Source of the DNA: Chryseobacterium sp. Marseille-Q5410
GTDB lineage: Bacteria; Bacteroidota; Bacteroidia; Flavobacteriales; Weeksellaceae
DNA length: 64,000 nt
NCBI GenBank assembly: GCA_946892665.1
Contig: CAMPOT010000001.1
Span: 1 to 64,000 of the forward strand
Reading direction: 5' to 3'
The notes under the pieces were generated by a model. It saw only the letters and a list, made by a program, of their open reading frames with translations. It searched no databases and was not told the DNA's origin. Shown here one piece after another: positions 1 to 9,277 of this stretch. The first letter of the stretch is position 1. Each line of letters starts with the position of its first letter. Position numbers and translations under genes: made by a program.

Positions 1-37
1 TCGCTCCCCCTATAACAAATCTCTCTGTTTGGGTTTG

Positions 38-68
38 CAAAGATACCAACTTTTTCTCCCATTCCAAA
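38..68 (-). promoter_or_regulatory. Promoter reading leftward off the window
   Basis: On the minus strand a TTTG element (plus 65-68) is followed after exactly 19 bases by TATCTTTG (plus 38-45). This is the full Bacteroidota consensus TTTG-N19-TAnnTTTG. It points out of the window, so it should serve a gene to the left that is not visible here. Confidence 0.6.
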
Positions 69-164
69 TTTTTTCTAACCTATTTTTACAATTAATCCAC
101 AACTTGCTGTATATCTGTGAGAAAAAATTAAATACTTATTAAATATCCTTTTATTCAACATAAA

Positions 165-190
165 AAATCCCACTCATAAGAATGGGATTT
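165..190 (-). terminator. Rho-independent terminator of the TPR gene
   Basis: AAATCCCA and TGGGATTT form an 8-bp stem around a 10-base loop. Read on the minus strand, the stem runs directly into a T tract. It lies about 20 bases past the stop codon of the TPR gene. Confidence 0.7.
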
Positions 191-210
191 GGGGATATAT
201 AAAGAATTAA

Positions 211-1875
211 TTATTTATTTAATGCTTTATTAAGGTTTATAGCATCTTGATAAGTTGGGTTTAACTGAACAGATTTCGCTGCATATTCTTTAGCTTTTGC
301 GATATCGCTGTCTTTTACCAAATACGCCACCGCAAAATATGCATAAGATAATGTTTCTTTATTAGCTTCAACATCAGCTGGTTTTACAGTAGCAATAAAC
401 TTCTCATAGGCCATTTTTGCCAACTCGTTATTACCTGCTTGTTGGTATGCGTATCCTTGACTATAATATGCTGGTGCCCAATCCGGAAGCAAACCACTCA
501 ATTTTTGCCAAGAAAGTATTGCTCCATTCCAGTTTTTTGCTTCCTGATATGCATTGGCCAAGTTAAATAAAGCATCTGTATCTTGTGGATTTTCAACTAC
601 TTTCTTTTTTAACGCTTCTACTTGGGGAGTTGTTGGTCCCGCATCCACTGCAGATTGGCTAATTCCGCCACCGCCTTTGATCTTCAATAATTCAGCATCC
701 CAATTCATTGTCTCATCTTTAGCGGCTTTAGCTATTGCAATTTTCTGTTGTGCTTCGCTAGTTAAGGCAGACTTTTTAGCAGCATCGGTTTCTTTGTGAG
801 CTAATCCTGCAGCAATCAAACCTAATAAACCTTGATCAGCTGGTTGTATTCTAGATTTTTCAGCCTTAGCAATAAATTCATTCATACTTGTTTTAGCTAT
901 AGCATAATCGCCGTCCGCATATTGTAGATAAGCTCTCAATTTATATTTGATAGGATCATTAACCTTATCAAATACTTTATCTAAATAAATTTTAGAATTT
1001 GCATAATCTTCATTAGTAAAGAACAATTTAGAAATTTCTAATTGAGTATCTGGATCTTCATCAGCATATTTCGCATAGTTCATCAAATCTTGAGTTGCCA
1101 AAGCATTGTTCTGGTACTTGATATTATAAGCCGCTTTTGCTTTATAAGCAGGTGCATAAGTTGGATCTGAGGCTATTGCTCTATCAATACTCTCTTTAGC
1201 TTTCTGCCATTGCTGGGCTTGCATCCAAAGGGTTCCAATTCTTGTGTGAACTGACGCTTTATTTTTTGCAATAGGCAATGCTTTGTCATAAGCTGTCATC
1301 GCAGAACCTGCAACTTGCGGAGAATTCGTCAGTTTCAATCGGTAGGCATCTCCTAATGTATAATAATAATATGCTGGAGTACCGCCTTTCTGAGATTTTT
1401 CAACTGCTCTATTTAAATAATCAATCGCTAGGTCGGCATTGCTTGCTCCACCGAAAAGCGTAAGCGCTTCCGCAGCTCTGTAAAGAACTTCAGGATCTTT
1501 GTCTCTGGCATCACTTACAATGCTTTGAATTTCAGCGACAGCAGATTTATCACCTTTTCCAAGTTTTACAGAAGCGACACCTAATTTATTTAAGTTACTT
1601 TTTTTGTCTGCGGCTAAACCTTTATTAAAATTCTCAAGTGCCAATTCGAAATTAGGTTCAAATTGGGTGAGATATGAGTTTCCTAAGTAAAAATAATTTT
1701 CTGCTGTTGGAGATTTGGAAATCATTTGATTAAAAACCTGTTTCGCGTTTGCGTACTTATGACTATCAGCACTGGCAATTCCATCTTGTAAAGTCTGTGC
1801 AAAAGCGAAGTTGGAAAAGAATCCAACTGCAACTCCTAAAGCAATTTTTTTTGTTACGTTCATTATATCTTTCAT
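211..1875 (-). CDS. Periplasmic tetratricopeptide-repeat protein
   Basis: The 554-residue protein starts with a signal peptide ending near AFAQ. The rest is helical TPR-type repeats; recognisable units include AENYFYLGNSYL near residue 60, APAYKAKAAYN near 245 and DALFNLANAYQEAKNW near 435. TPR proteins are protein-binding scaffolds, and no catalytic motif is visible. An in-frame ATG at 1863 would give a more typical signal peptide (MNVTKKIALG) and may be the true start. The gene has its own terminator and is separated by 93 bases from the PstS-like gene upstream. The exact partner or process is unknown; a cell-envelope assembly or transport role is inference only. Confidence 0.85.
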   Translation of the reverse strand: MKDIMNVTKKIALGVAVGFFSNFAFAQTLQDGIASADSHKYANAKQVFNQMISKSPTAENYFYLGNSYLTQFEPNFELALENFNKGLAADKKSNLNKLGVASVKLGKGDKSAVAEIQSIVSDARDKDPEVLYRAAEALTLFGGASNADLAIDYLNRAVEKSQKGGTPAYYYYTLGDAYRLKLTNSPQVAGSAMTAYDKALPIAKNKASVHTRIGTLWMQAQQWQKAKESIDRAIASDPTYAPAYKAKAAYNIKYQNNALATQDLMNYAKYADEDPDTQLEISKLFFTNEDYANSKIYLDKVFDKVNDPIKYKLRAYLQYADGDYAIAKTSMNEFIAKAEKSRIQPADQGLLGLIAAGLAHKETDAAKKSALTSEAQQKIAIAKAAKDETMNWDAELLKIKGGGGISQSAVDAGPTTPQVEALKKKVVENPQDTDALFNLANAYQEAKNWNGAILSWQKLSGLLPDWAPAYYSQGYAYQQAGNNELAKMAYEKFIATVKPADVEANKETLSYAYFAVAYLVKDSDIAKAKEYAAKSVQLNPTYQDAINLNKALNK

Positions 1876-1968
1876 TTTAATTGTTTAAAAATAATATTAG
1901 GCAAAGTTTATCCCAATTTTTATACCAAAATTTTAATATTTTCTTCTGAGACTAAATTTTAATAAAAA

Positions 1969-2841
1969 TTAACGCATTTGAACCTCTCTCTGGAAAATGT
2001 TATAGGGCTGAAGCCCTTCTTTAGAAACCACGATCTGTCCAAGTTGTTGGCAAGAAAACCGAATCAGTCCATTTGCTAATCCATAATATGCTTCATTGGT
2101 AATGAAATACAAAACTCTTGCAAATGGATATTTCAATGTTCTGAGATTTTGGATTTCTGGAGTGTAGGACTTATTATCCGAAACTACTGGAAGTATTTTC
2201 ACAGAATTTCTAAGATTCTCAGACACTTTATCATATGGTCTACTAATCGTATTAAGACTAATTACTCCAATTTTATCAGGAAATTTGTTAATTTCTTCGA
2301 TTATATTTTTGTTCCCGTTAATGATCGAAAATTTTAATTCAGAGGGAGTTTTATTTAATTTCTGAGCTACAAAATTCAAGTTACTAGAATTGGTTCCATC
2401 GAAAATCAATTTTTTATCCTCAGATTGCAATTCCTTTTGGATTTCATCCATTGAAATTGATGATCTCGAAGAATTTTTAGAAACAACAAAAACCACCGCA
2501 TCCACTGCGAACTTCGCAGGGAGCAAATCCATGTCGATTTTATTCTTGTAAGCTACCTTCTCCTCTTTTGTTAAATCTCTTGACATAATAATAGCCCTAA
2601 CTTTATTATCCAATAAATCCAAAAACGCCAAATCCTCTTTTTTTATCTCAAGATCAATTTTAGTGTTAGGATTCAGGGCCATATATCTATCTGTCAATGC
2701 TTCAGCAACACTTTGAAAAGATTCATCAGCAGCGATGGTGATCGTTCCTTGCTGCGGATCATCTACCACTCTATTGCTTTTCTTACAAGATATAAATAAA
2801 GTAAAAAAAACTAAAGTGAAAATTTTAAAACTATTCTTCAT
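1969..2841 (-). CDS. PstS-like substrate-binding lipoprotein
   Basis: The 290-residue protein has a lipoprotein signal with lipobox LFISC (Cys near residue 19). It then shows the start of a periplasmic binding fold (TITIAADESFQSVAEALT) of the PstS phosphate-binding type, with a late Tyr-Pro-Phe-Ala-Arg segment (KYPFARVLYFIT) common in that family. The start overlaps the stop of the small membrane-protein gene upstream by 11 bases, indicating translational coupling. No pstC, pstA, pstB or phoU gene lies nearby, so a classical phosphate transporter is not supported by context. It could bind phosphate or another anion; the ligand is not shown by the sequence. Confidence 0.75.
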   Translation of the reverse strand: MKNSFKIFTLVFFTLFISCKKSNRVVDDPQQGTITIAADESFQSVAEALTDRYMALNPNTKIDLEIKKEDLAFLDLLDNKVRAIIMSRDLTKEEKVAYKNKIDMDLLPAKFAVDAVVFVVSKNSSRSSISMDEIQKELQSEDKKLIFDGTNSSNLNFVAQKLNKTPSELKFSIINGNKNIIEEINKFPDKIGVISLNTISRPYDKVSENLRNSVKILPVVSDNKSYTPEIQNLRTLKYPFARVLYFITNEAYYGLANGLIRFSCQQLGQIVVSKEGLQPYNIFQREVQMR

Positions 2842-3028
2842 TTTTCTTTTGTCGAATTCTATAAACTACTCGCCCAATTCTGAATATTCCGTAAAGGATC
2901 AGCAATGCTCCCATCGCATATGCAATGTTTGGTTCGAGGAAGATAATAAAAAATTTATAAATGATGACAACGACTCCTAAAACGATGTAAAAGAATCCTG
3001 TGATAAGTGACAACCAATTAAATATCAT
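2831..3028 (-). CDS. Small two-helix membrane protein
   Basis: The 65-residue protein has two hydrophobic helices, about residues 5-30 and 36-52, joined by a short loop (LEPNIAYAMG), and ends in a basic tail (RQKKNEE). Its stop codon overlaps the start of the PstS-like lipoprotein gene, so the two are almost certainly co-translated. It follows the tonB terminator, and a TATTTTTG -7-like box (plus 3033-3040) sits directly upstream, which would leave nearly no leader. I recognise no family function; acting with the PstS-like protein at the inner membrane is inference. Confidence 0.7.
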   Translation of the reverse strand: MIFNWLSLITGFFYIVLGVVVIIYKFFIIFLEPNIAYAMGALLILYGIFRIGRVVYRIRQKKNEE

Positions 3029-3053
3029 AAATCAAAAATACAAAAAATAAAAA

Positions 3054-3077
3054 AAAGAGAAGCAAAAGCTTCTCTTT
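3054..3077 (-). terminator. Terminator of the exbB-exbD-exbD-tonB operon
   Basis: AAAGAGAAGC and GCTTCTCTTT form a perfect 10-bp stem with loop AAAA. On the minus strand it is followed by a run of T. It begins 27 bases after the tonB stop codon. Confidence 0.85.
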
Positions 3078-3103
3078 CATCATATAAAAATTCTTTCTGA
3101 GAA

Positions 3104-3943
3104 TTATTCGAATTGCATCGTTAATGGCAATCTGTAACGATAACGTACGGCTTGACCATTAATTTTAGCAGGTGCCCATTTGTTTTTAACAGATTTAACT
3201 GTTCTGATCGCTTCAGCGTTAAAATCCTTGTTAGGACCTGACGCCTTAACGTCCGTAATACTACCATCACGCTCAACTACAAATGTAATTTCAGTTTTCA
3301 CTGTACCTTCATCACCATCCATTACTGAAGTATCGAAGCTGCTTCCCACTTTACTTCTGAATGAATTAATCCCTCCAGGGAATTCTGCAAGTTGCTCAAC
3401 CTCTGTATAAACCTGCGTTTCTGAAACTTGCGGTTTTACTTCCACCGTGGTCGATTTACTTGGACCTGGTGGCGGTGGTGGCGGTGTGTAAGAAGGCGTT
3501 TTTACCCCTTCTATGTTAACCAAACCAGTGGTTGTTTCCAACTGTTTAGTGATTGGCGGCGGTGGAGTTTCCACTTTAGGTGCCTTTACTGGCTCTGGTA
3601 CCACGTTCTGAATAACCTCCTGTTGTGGTGGTTCTTCTTTTGGTGGCGGTGGTGGAGGTGGTTCTTCTTCAACTGGTTCCTCGATAATTGTTTCTTCCGG
3701 TATAATGTCTATCAAGTTTGCATTAACTTCCTGAGTTTCTTTAGCATTCATTTGCTTAATTTTCATTATCACAAATGGTGTAAATGCTGCAACGCAAAAA
3801 AGAATGGTACCGAAAATAAACGCCTTGGTAAGAACAGATCTGTAGTTGGTTCTCAGATCATAAGCTCCATAAGCCTTATTTCTGTTTTCAAATACAATTT
3901 CATCCAAAGATAGATTACTATTGTATGTGGTATCTTCTGCCAT
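3104..3943 (-). CDS. tonB: TonB energy-transducer protein
   Basis: TonB carries proton-motive energy from ExbB/ExbD across the periplasm to outer-membrane TonB-dependent receptors such as the SusC proteins in this window. The 279-residue protein has a cytoplasmic N-terminus, one membrane helix at about 40-62, and a long Pro/Glu linker (EEEPPPPPPPKEEPP near residue 92 and a second Pro run near 155). A TonB C-terminal domain covers the last 90 residues, with EFPGGINSFRSKVG and ending YRYRLPLTMQFE. It is the last gene of a four-gene operon and is followed by a clear terminator. The glycine- and tryptophan-rich reading frame on the opposite strand is only the complement of the proline codons. Confidence 0.93.
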   Translation of the reverse strand: MAEDTTYNSNLSLDEIVFENRNKAYGAYDLRTNYRSVLTKAFIFGTILFCVAAFTPFVIMKIKQMNAKETQEVNANLIDIIPEETIIEEPVEEEPPPPPPPKEEPPQQEVIQNVVPEPVKAPKVETPPPPITKQLETTTGLVNIEGVKTPSYTPPPPPPGPSKSTTVEVKPQVSETQVYTEVEQLAEFPGGINSFRSKVGSSFDTSVMDGDEGTVKTEITFVVERDGSITDVKASGPNKDFNAEAIRTVKSVKNKWAPAKINGQAVRYRYRLPLTMQFE

Positions 3944-3977
3944 TTATTCTTTCTTTTAAATATTATTATAAGACATT

Positions 3978-4550
3978 CTAGTTAGCATCAACTGCTGGAG
4001 CTGAAGATGTAGCACCCACTTTTTTGTCATAAACAGCTTGTTCCCAACTTTTAACATCGGTAATACCGTAAATTTCATTCTTGGTAATCGCCATTTCATC
4101 TAGAATATCAACAAAGTTCTTATATACTGCATCGTCCGTAGGTTTAATGATCACTGTAAATTTACTTGGATCTTTTGCTCTGGCTTTTGCTTGCTCTATT
4201 ACTTTAGTAATCCCTTCTCTATCAAAAGATGTTTCCTGAAGCGTTTGCTCATTGAGTCCAGCTTGGTCTAACTGATGATAGAAAATCCTGTTGTCTTTTC
4301 CTATAATTAGAGAAATTGAATTGGATAAATCAATTTCAGTTGGAGGAGGTTTTGGTGCATCCGGTTTCGGTTTTGCCGGAAGACCTAGATCCATTACATT
4401 CGGTTTGTTGAAAGTAGTTACCAACATAAAGAATGTAATCAAAAGGAACGCCAAATCCACCATTGGGGTTAAATCTACGTGTGGGGCTTGCTTCTTCGAG
4501 CGAACCTTACCGCCTTTCCCGCTGTTGTCTTTTACTTGTACTTCTGCCAT
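3978..4550 (-). CDS. exbD: ExbD-family biopolymer transport protein, second copy
   Basis: The 190-residue protein has a basic cytoplasmic start (GKVRSKKQAPHVD) and a single membrane helix, LTPMVDLAFLLITFFMLVTTF. The conserved Asp of that helix carries protons in ExbD/TolR. A periplasmic domain follows from about residue 60. It is 7 bases from the upstream exbD and 34 bases from the downstream tonB. Two non-identical exbD genes in one Ton operon are common in Bacteroidota and suggest a heteromeric ExbD pair inside the ExbB pentamer; that pairing is inference. Confidence 0.9.
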   Translation of the reverse strand: MAEVQVKDNSGKGGKVRSKKQAPHVDLTPMVDLAFLLITFFMLVTTFNKPNVMDLGLPAKPKPDAPKPPPTEIDLSNSISLIIGKDNRIFYHQLDQAGLNEQTLQETSFDREGITKVIEQAKARAKDPSKFTVIIKPTDDAVYKNFVDILDEMAITKNEIYGITDVKSWEQAVYDKKVGATSSAPAVDAN

Positions 4551-4557
4551 TTCTATT

Positions 4558-5160
4558 TTATTGTGCCACTTCCTGACTTGTTATTAACCAGAATTTTAAG
4601 AAATCGATATCTCTTAATCCTTCAAATAAAGCTTTTACTTTTGGATATTTTGTTTGTACATCTCCTTTGATTGCCAATTTGTAATCAGGATTTACGGCTA
4701 AACTTTGTTCTACCCAATCGATTAATTGCTTATTAGTACTATCCAATGGAACTCCGGTTTGGCTTTTGAAAGCTTTACGGTCGTCATCGGAAAGATTTAA
4801 ATATCCTTTCAACTGATTCATTGGAACACCTACTGACTGCACTTTAGTGAAAGCAACTTTCTCCGCATCAGTGAAATTCATTCCATATTTGGCCCCCATT
4901 TTTTCTAGCAATGCGATTCTTTCGGTACCGTTTTCAACGGGAGTAAAATAGAATTTGCCGTCAGTTGTACTAAGCACAGTCATTAAACTCGCATCCGGAA
5001 GGAGCTTTTCAGAGATAGAAGATGGCGTTGTTACCGTCTCAATATCAGGTTTTGCAAACTGAGCCGTAAGGATAAAGAACGTAAGGAGTAGGAAGGATAC
5101 ATCGGTCATTGCCGTCATATCTACCCTAATGTTATGTCTTTTTGGTTTGACTCTCGCCAT
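4558..5160 (-). CDS. exbD: ExbD-family biopolymer transport protein, first copy
   Basis: The 200-residue protein shows the ExbD layout: basic start (MARVKPKRHNIRVD), one membrane helix (MTAMTDVSFLLLTFFILT) with the proton-carrying Asp, and a periplasmic domain of about 160 residues. It differs markedly from the second ExbD outside the helix and lacks the Lys/Pro-rich stretch seen there after the membrane segment. The gene lies between exbB (80-base gap) and the second exbD (7-base gap). It is expected to form the Ton motor with ExbB and TonB at the inner membrane. Confidence 0.9.
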   Translation of the reverse strand: MARVKPKRHNIRVDMTAMTDVSFLLLTFFILTAQFAKPDIETVTTPSSISEKLLPDASLMTVLSTTDGKFYFTPVENGTERIALLEKMGAKYGMNFTDAEKVAFTKVQSVGVPMNQLKGYLNLSDDDRKAFKSQTGVPLDSTNKQLIDWVEQSLAVNPDYKLAIKGDVQTKYPKVKALFEGLRDIDFLKFWLITSQEVAQ

Positions 5161-5240
5161 TATTTTATATTTTATTATTAAACTTCATGTTTTAGATTGG
5201 CTTCAAAAACCCGAATCTATGAACATCGATATGGAATTTC

Positions 5241-6107
5241 TTAGTGAAATTCTGCGAAAGACTGCTGAATTGACATTGCAATTTCGTCAATTTTGAAAGT
5301 AAGTCCGTCGATCTTAGAAGTAAAATAGTTATAAAGAATAATCGCAACAGCAGAAGTACCAATACCTAACGCAGTATTTACAAGCGCTTCAGAGATACCG
5401 ATTGATAATGCTGCAGAATCCGGAGTACCACCACCTGCACCTAACGCACTAAATGCCTTGATCATCCCGATTACCGTACCCAATAGTGCTACTAGCGTTG
5501 CTACAGTACCAAGCGTAGAAAGAATCATCATGTTTTTCTCTAACATTGGCATTTCTAGAGTGGTAGCTTCTTCAATAGATTTGTTAAGCGCTACCATTTT
5601 TTGTTCTTTGTTCATTGAATTATCATGAGCCAAAGCTTTGTAGGTAGTTAAACCTTCTTTTACTACGTTACCTACAGAACCTTCTTGTCTGTCGCACTCT
5701 TCTAAAGCTTCATCTACCTTGTTTTGGTTAAGCAATCTTCTTACATTTAAAACAAAGTTGTCAACATTTCCTTTACCAGCTGCTTTTCTAAGAACTAATG
5801 CACGCTCGATAGAGAACACGATTACGATAATCATGAAAGAAATTAGAATAGGAACGATAACTCCACCCATATATATAATCCCCATAAATCCGCTTGGATG
5901 TAATTCTTTAGATTCTAAATCAGAGAAAGCAACCGAAGAAAGCCCATTTAACCTTGGATCAGCCTTAAAGTTTCCTGGATTACCTAAAACAAATAAATAA
6001 ATACAAATTCCTATAGCGATAAGAATAGGAATAATTAACGCAGGATTTAATCCCCCTAACTTTTTAGCAACTACTTGCTCCTCGTTGTTTGAAACATTCA
6101 TTTCCAT
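5241..6107 (-). CDS. exbB: MotA/TolQ/ExbB proton-channel protein
   Basis: The 288-residue inner-membrane protein is the channel subunit of the Ton motor. It has an N-terminal membrane helix at about 20-42 (LIIPILIAIGICIYLFVLG) and a second near residue 78-100. A cytoplasmic region with helical segments follows. The conserved ExbB/TolQ core is at about 195-265, with LSTLGTVATLVALLGTVIGM and the following GISEALVNTALG. It is the first gene of the exbB-exbD-exbD-tonB operon. ATG at 6101 is an alternative start two codons in. The 259 bases upstream contain two TTAACAT half-sites but no clean promoter consensus. Confidence 0.92.
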   Translation of the reverse strand: MEMNVSNNEEQVVAKKLGGLNPALIIPILIAIGICIYLFVLGNPGNFKADPRLNGLSSVAFSDLESKELHPSGFMGIIYMGGVIVPILISFMIIVIVFSIERALVLRKAAGKGNVDNFVLNVRRLLNQNKVDEALEECDRQEGSVGNVVKEGLTTYKALAHDNSMNKEQKMVALNKSIEEATTLEMPMLEKNMMILSTLGTVATLVALLGTVIGMIKAFSALGAGGGTPDSAALSIGISEALVNTALGIGTSAVAIILYNYFTSKIDGLTFKIDEIAMSIQQSFAEFH

Positions 6108-6219
6108 ACTAAACTAAATTATAATTGTTATTTTTTTTAAAATTTTTCGAGTGTAAAATAAAGTCAAAATATTTAATAATGCAAGAATTTATAGTCTTTA
6201 AAATTATTTTTTTTGTAGG

Positions 6220-6236
6220 TTAACATTCATTAACAT
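6220..6236. promoter_or_regulatory. Two direct TTAACAT half-sites upstream of exbB
   Basis: TTAACAT occurs at 6220-6226 and again at 6230-6236, start-to-start 10 bases, about one DNA turn. The same heptamer is the arm of the inverted repeat in both susC promoters of this window. It lies 113-129 bases upstream of the exbB start. A role as a binding site is inference; the heptamer is AT-rich and could recur by chance. Confidence 0.3.
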
Positions 6237-6366
6237 TGCATTATTTGTAATTTTCATACCATTTTTTGTTGATAATTTTCTATTTTGAAAGTACCATTAA
6301 AAATTAACAAGATTTCATCCTTTTTTTTTACGATTGTTCCATGTGTTTTTTTTTACAACTTTCCAA

Positions 6367-9180
6367 TTACGGAACAATATTAATGATTTTATTTGGTACG
6401 ATAATGATCTTTTTTGGATTATTTCCTGCTAATTGTTGCAAAACGCGCTCATCTTTCAAAGCCAATTCTTCGATTTGTGATGCTGATAAATCTGCAGGTA
6501 AAGTTAGTTTGAACCTCATCTTCCCGTTAAAGCTTACCGGATATTCGATCTCATCTTCTACCAAGTATTTTTCTTCAAATTCAGGGAATTTTTCGAACTC
6601 AATAGAATTTTGATGCCCCAACTGCTGCCAAAGTTCTTCCGAAATGTGCGGCGCATAAGGCGAAACAACAATCGCAAGTGCTTCCAGAATTTTTCTTTTA
6701 TTGGTTTTTAGTTTTTGAAACTCATTTACCGCAATCATAAAGGATGAAACTGATGTATTGAACGAGAACTGATCAATATCGGAAATTACTTTCTTTATTA
6801 AGGTATGAAGTATTTTATATTCTTCTTTCGTCGGCTCTTCATCCGAAACCTCGAAAACATCTCCATTATAATATAAGTTATAGAATTTCTTCAAAAATCC
6901 ATAAACTCCACTTAATCCCTGAGTATTCCAAGGTTTTGATTGTTCTAAAGGACCAAGGAACATTTCGTACAAACGCAGGCAATCCGCTCCGTATTCTTCA
7001 CAAATATCATCTGGATTTACGACGTTGTATTTCGATTTCGACATTTTTTCAACCTCTCTTTCGGTGATATACTTTCCGTCTTCTAAAATAAATTCAGCCT
7101 CTTTAAATTCTGCTCTCCAATTTTTAAAAGCTTCAGTATCTAATTCGTCTGTTGCTCCTTTTAATAAAGAAACATCAACGTGGATTTTTTGAGTTTGGTA
7201 ATCTTTTGCTAAATTTTTTGAAACAAACTGATTCGTGCCGTCAATTCTGAAAACAAACGCACTCATCCCTAAAATCATTCCTTGATTGATTAATTTTTGG
7301 AAAGGCTCATCTTGGTTAATGTAACCTCTGTCTTTCAAAAACATATTCCAAAAACGAGAATACAATAAGTGACCAGTGGCATGTTCACTTCCACCAATAT
7401 ATAAATCAACTTGCCCCCAATAATCTGATAAATCTTTTGCACAAAATTCTTTATCATTTTTCGGATCCATATATCTCAAGAAATACCAAGAACTTCCTGC
7501 CCAACCCGGCATCGTAGAAAGTTCAATCGGAAAAACGGTTTTGTCATCAATTAAATCTACAGCAACTACCTTTTGATTCGCTTCGTCCCACGCGAAATTT
7601 TTCGCATTTCCCAATGGCGGATCACCGTCTTCTGTTGGTAAATATTTTTCTACTTCCGGTAATTCTAAAGGCAATGCAGAAACGGGCAAAGTATAAGGCA
7701 TCCCTTCTTTATAATACACAGGAACGGGTTCTCCCCAATATCTTTGACGAGAGAAAATCGCATCACGTTGTCTGTAATTGGTAGTTCCGTGACCGATTCC
7801 CGTTTTTTCGATTTCTGAAATAATTTTTGCTTTTGCATCATTATAATTCAGTCCATTCAAAAATTCAGAATTTACACACACCGAATCTTTAGAATCATAA
7901 GATTCTTCTTGAACATCATTATCGTTTTCGATGACATTAATGATTTCTAAACCGAATTTCTTAGCAAATCGATGGTCGCGTTCATCATGAGCAGGAACCG
8001 CCATTACAGCTCCGGTTCCGTAACCCATCAACACGTAATCTGAAATATAAATCGGAATATTTTTCCCTGTGAAAGGATTGATAGCATAACTTCCTGTGAA
8101 CGCTCCGGAAACGTTTTTCACGTCTGCCATTCTATCACGTTCCGTTTTTTTAGAAGTTTCTTCGATATAATTTTCAACTTCCGTTTTTTGTTCTGAAGTC
8201 GTTAATTTCTCTACTAAAGGATTTTCTGGTGCTAAAACCATAAAAGTTGCTCCGAAAATAGTATCAGGACGAGTGGTGAAAACTTCAATCTGTTCTTCCA
8301 TTCCAGAAACATTGAATTTCACCGCCGCTCCTTGAGATTTTCCAATCCAATATTCCTGAGAATCCTTCAACGGTTGTGGCCAATCTAAAGTTTTTAAACC
8401 ATTTAACAATCTTTCAGAATAAGCAGTAATTCTCATGCTCCACTGCATCATTTTTTTCTGAAAAACAGGATAACCGCCCCGTTCAGATTTTCCGTCTTTT
8501 ACTTCATCATTCGCAAGAACAGTGCCCAAAGCAGGACACCAATTTACTGTAGTTTCGGCTCTATACGCCAATCTGTAATTGAGTAAAATATCTTGTTGAT
8601 CGAGTTCTGAAGCGTTTTTCCAATCTTCTGCGGTAAAATTTAATTCATCACTTTGAATGGCATTTAAATTTTCTGTTCCTTGCGTTTCGAAATGTTTGAC
8701 CAAAGTTTCAATCGATTCCGCTCTATCCGCAGATTTATTGTACCAAGAATGAAATAATTCTATAAAAATCCATTGTGTCCATTTATAATAAGATGCATCT
8801 GAAGTTCTCACCTCGCGGCTCCAATCGAAAGAAAATCCTATTTTTTTTAATTGTTCTTCGTAGCGGTTAATGTTTTGCTCGGTAGTAATCGCCGGATGTT
8901 GCCCTGTTTGAATAGCATATTGTTCCGCTGGCAAACCAAAAGAATCATAACCGATAGGGTGCAAAACGTTAAAACCTTGATGTCTCTTGAACCTTGCATA
9001 AATATCTGAGGCGATATAACCCAGCGGATGACCTACGTGTAAACCCGCTCCAGAAGGATACGGAAACATATCGAGGACATAGAATTTAGGTTTATCCGTT
9101 TTGTTATAGGTTTGGTAGGTTTGATTTTCTTCCCAGAATTTCTGCCACTTTTTTTCTATGGATTGATGGTCGTAAAACAT
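6367..9180 (-). CDS. leuS: Leucyl-tRNA synthetase
   Basis: The 937-residue class Ia synthetase charges tRNA-Leu. The HIGH-type motif is [10 protein letters not shown] near residue 48, preceded by FPYPSGAGL. The CP1 editing domain lies at about 240-440 ([12 protein letters not shown], and [12 protein letters not shown]). The KMSKS motif is MSKSKYN near residue 715, and the anticodon-binding region fills the C-terminus. The length is slightly above the usual 860-880, partly through an insertion near residues 160-195 as seen in other Bacteroidota. It is transcribed alone and faces a divergent glycosyltransferase gene across a 97-base gap. Confidence 0.97.
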   Translation of the reverse strand: MFYDHQSIEKKWQKFWEENQTYQTYNKTDKPKFYVLDMFPYPSGAGLHVGHPLGYIASDIYARFKRHQGFNVLHPIGYDSFGLPAEQYAIQTGQHPAITTEQNINRYEEQLKKIGFSFDWSREVRTSDASYYKWTQWIFIELFHSWYNKSADRAESIETLVKHFETQGTENLNAIQSDELNFTAEDWKNASELDQQDILLNYRLAYRAETTVNWCPALGTVLANDEVKDGKSERGGYPVFQKKMMQWSMRITAYSERLLNGLKTLDWPQPLKDSQEYWIGKSQGAAVKFNVSGMEEQIEVFTTRPDTIFGATFMVLAPENPLVEKLTTSEQKTEVENYIEETSKKTERDRMADVKNVSGAFTGSYAINPFTGKNIPIYISDYVLMGYGTGAVMAVPAHDERDHRFAKKFGLEIINVIENDNDVQEESYDSKDSVCVNSEFLNGLNYNDAKAKIISEIEKTGIGHGTTNYRQRDAIFSRQRYWGEPVPVYYKEGMPYTLPVSALPLELPEVEKYLPTEDGDPPLGNAKNFAWDEANQKVVAVDLIDDKTVFPIELSTMPGWAGSSWYFLRYMDPKNDKEFCAKDLSDYWGQVDLYIGGSEHATGHLLYSRFWNMFLKDRGYINQDEPFQKLINQGMILGMSAFVFRIDGTNQFVSKNLAKDYQTQKIHVDVSLLKGATDELDTEAFKNWRAEFKEAEFILEDGKYITEREVEKMSKSKYNVVNPDDICEEYGADCLRLYEMFLGPLEQSKPWNTQGLSGVYGFLKKFYNLYYNGDVFEVSDEEPTKEEYKILHTLIKKVISDIDQFSFNTSVSSFMIAVNEFQKLKTNKRKILEALAIVVSPYAPHISEELWQQLGHQNSIEFEKFPEFEEKYLVEDEIEYPVSFNGKMRFKLTLPADLSASQIEELALKDERVLQQLAGNNPKKIIIVPNKIINIVP

Positions 9181-9246
9181 GTTCTAATTTTAAATAAGTC
9201 ACAAATTTAAGATTTTACAATGGATTTTAAATCAAACTAATAATTG

Positions 9247-9254
9247 TAAATTTG
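9247..9254 (+). promoter_or_regulatory. -7 promoter element for the glycosyltransferase pair
   Basis: TAAATTTG matches the TAnnTTTG -7 consensus and lies 24 bases before the ATG at 9278. No good TTTG is present at the -33 position. The box overlaps an in-frame GTG at 9254, which argues that translation starts at the later ATG. Confidence 0.35.
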
Positions 9255-9277
9255 TGAAAACTTTAGATAAAAATTCG

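Noticed and set aside
3428-3913. Long plus-strand open frame rich in Trp, Arg and Phe
   Set aside because: It is the complement of the proline-rich linker of tonB; its composition is unnatural and it has no start context.
6300-6366. leuS terminator
   Set aside because: Only a weak GTTCC/GGAAC pairing with a long loop is seen among A and T runs; not strong enough to list.
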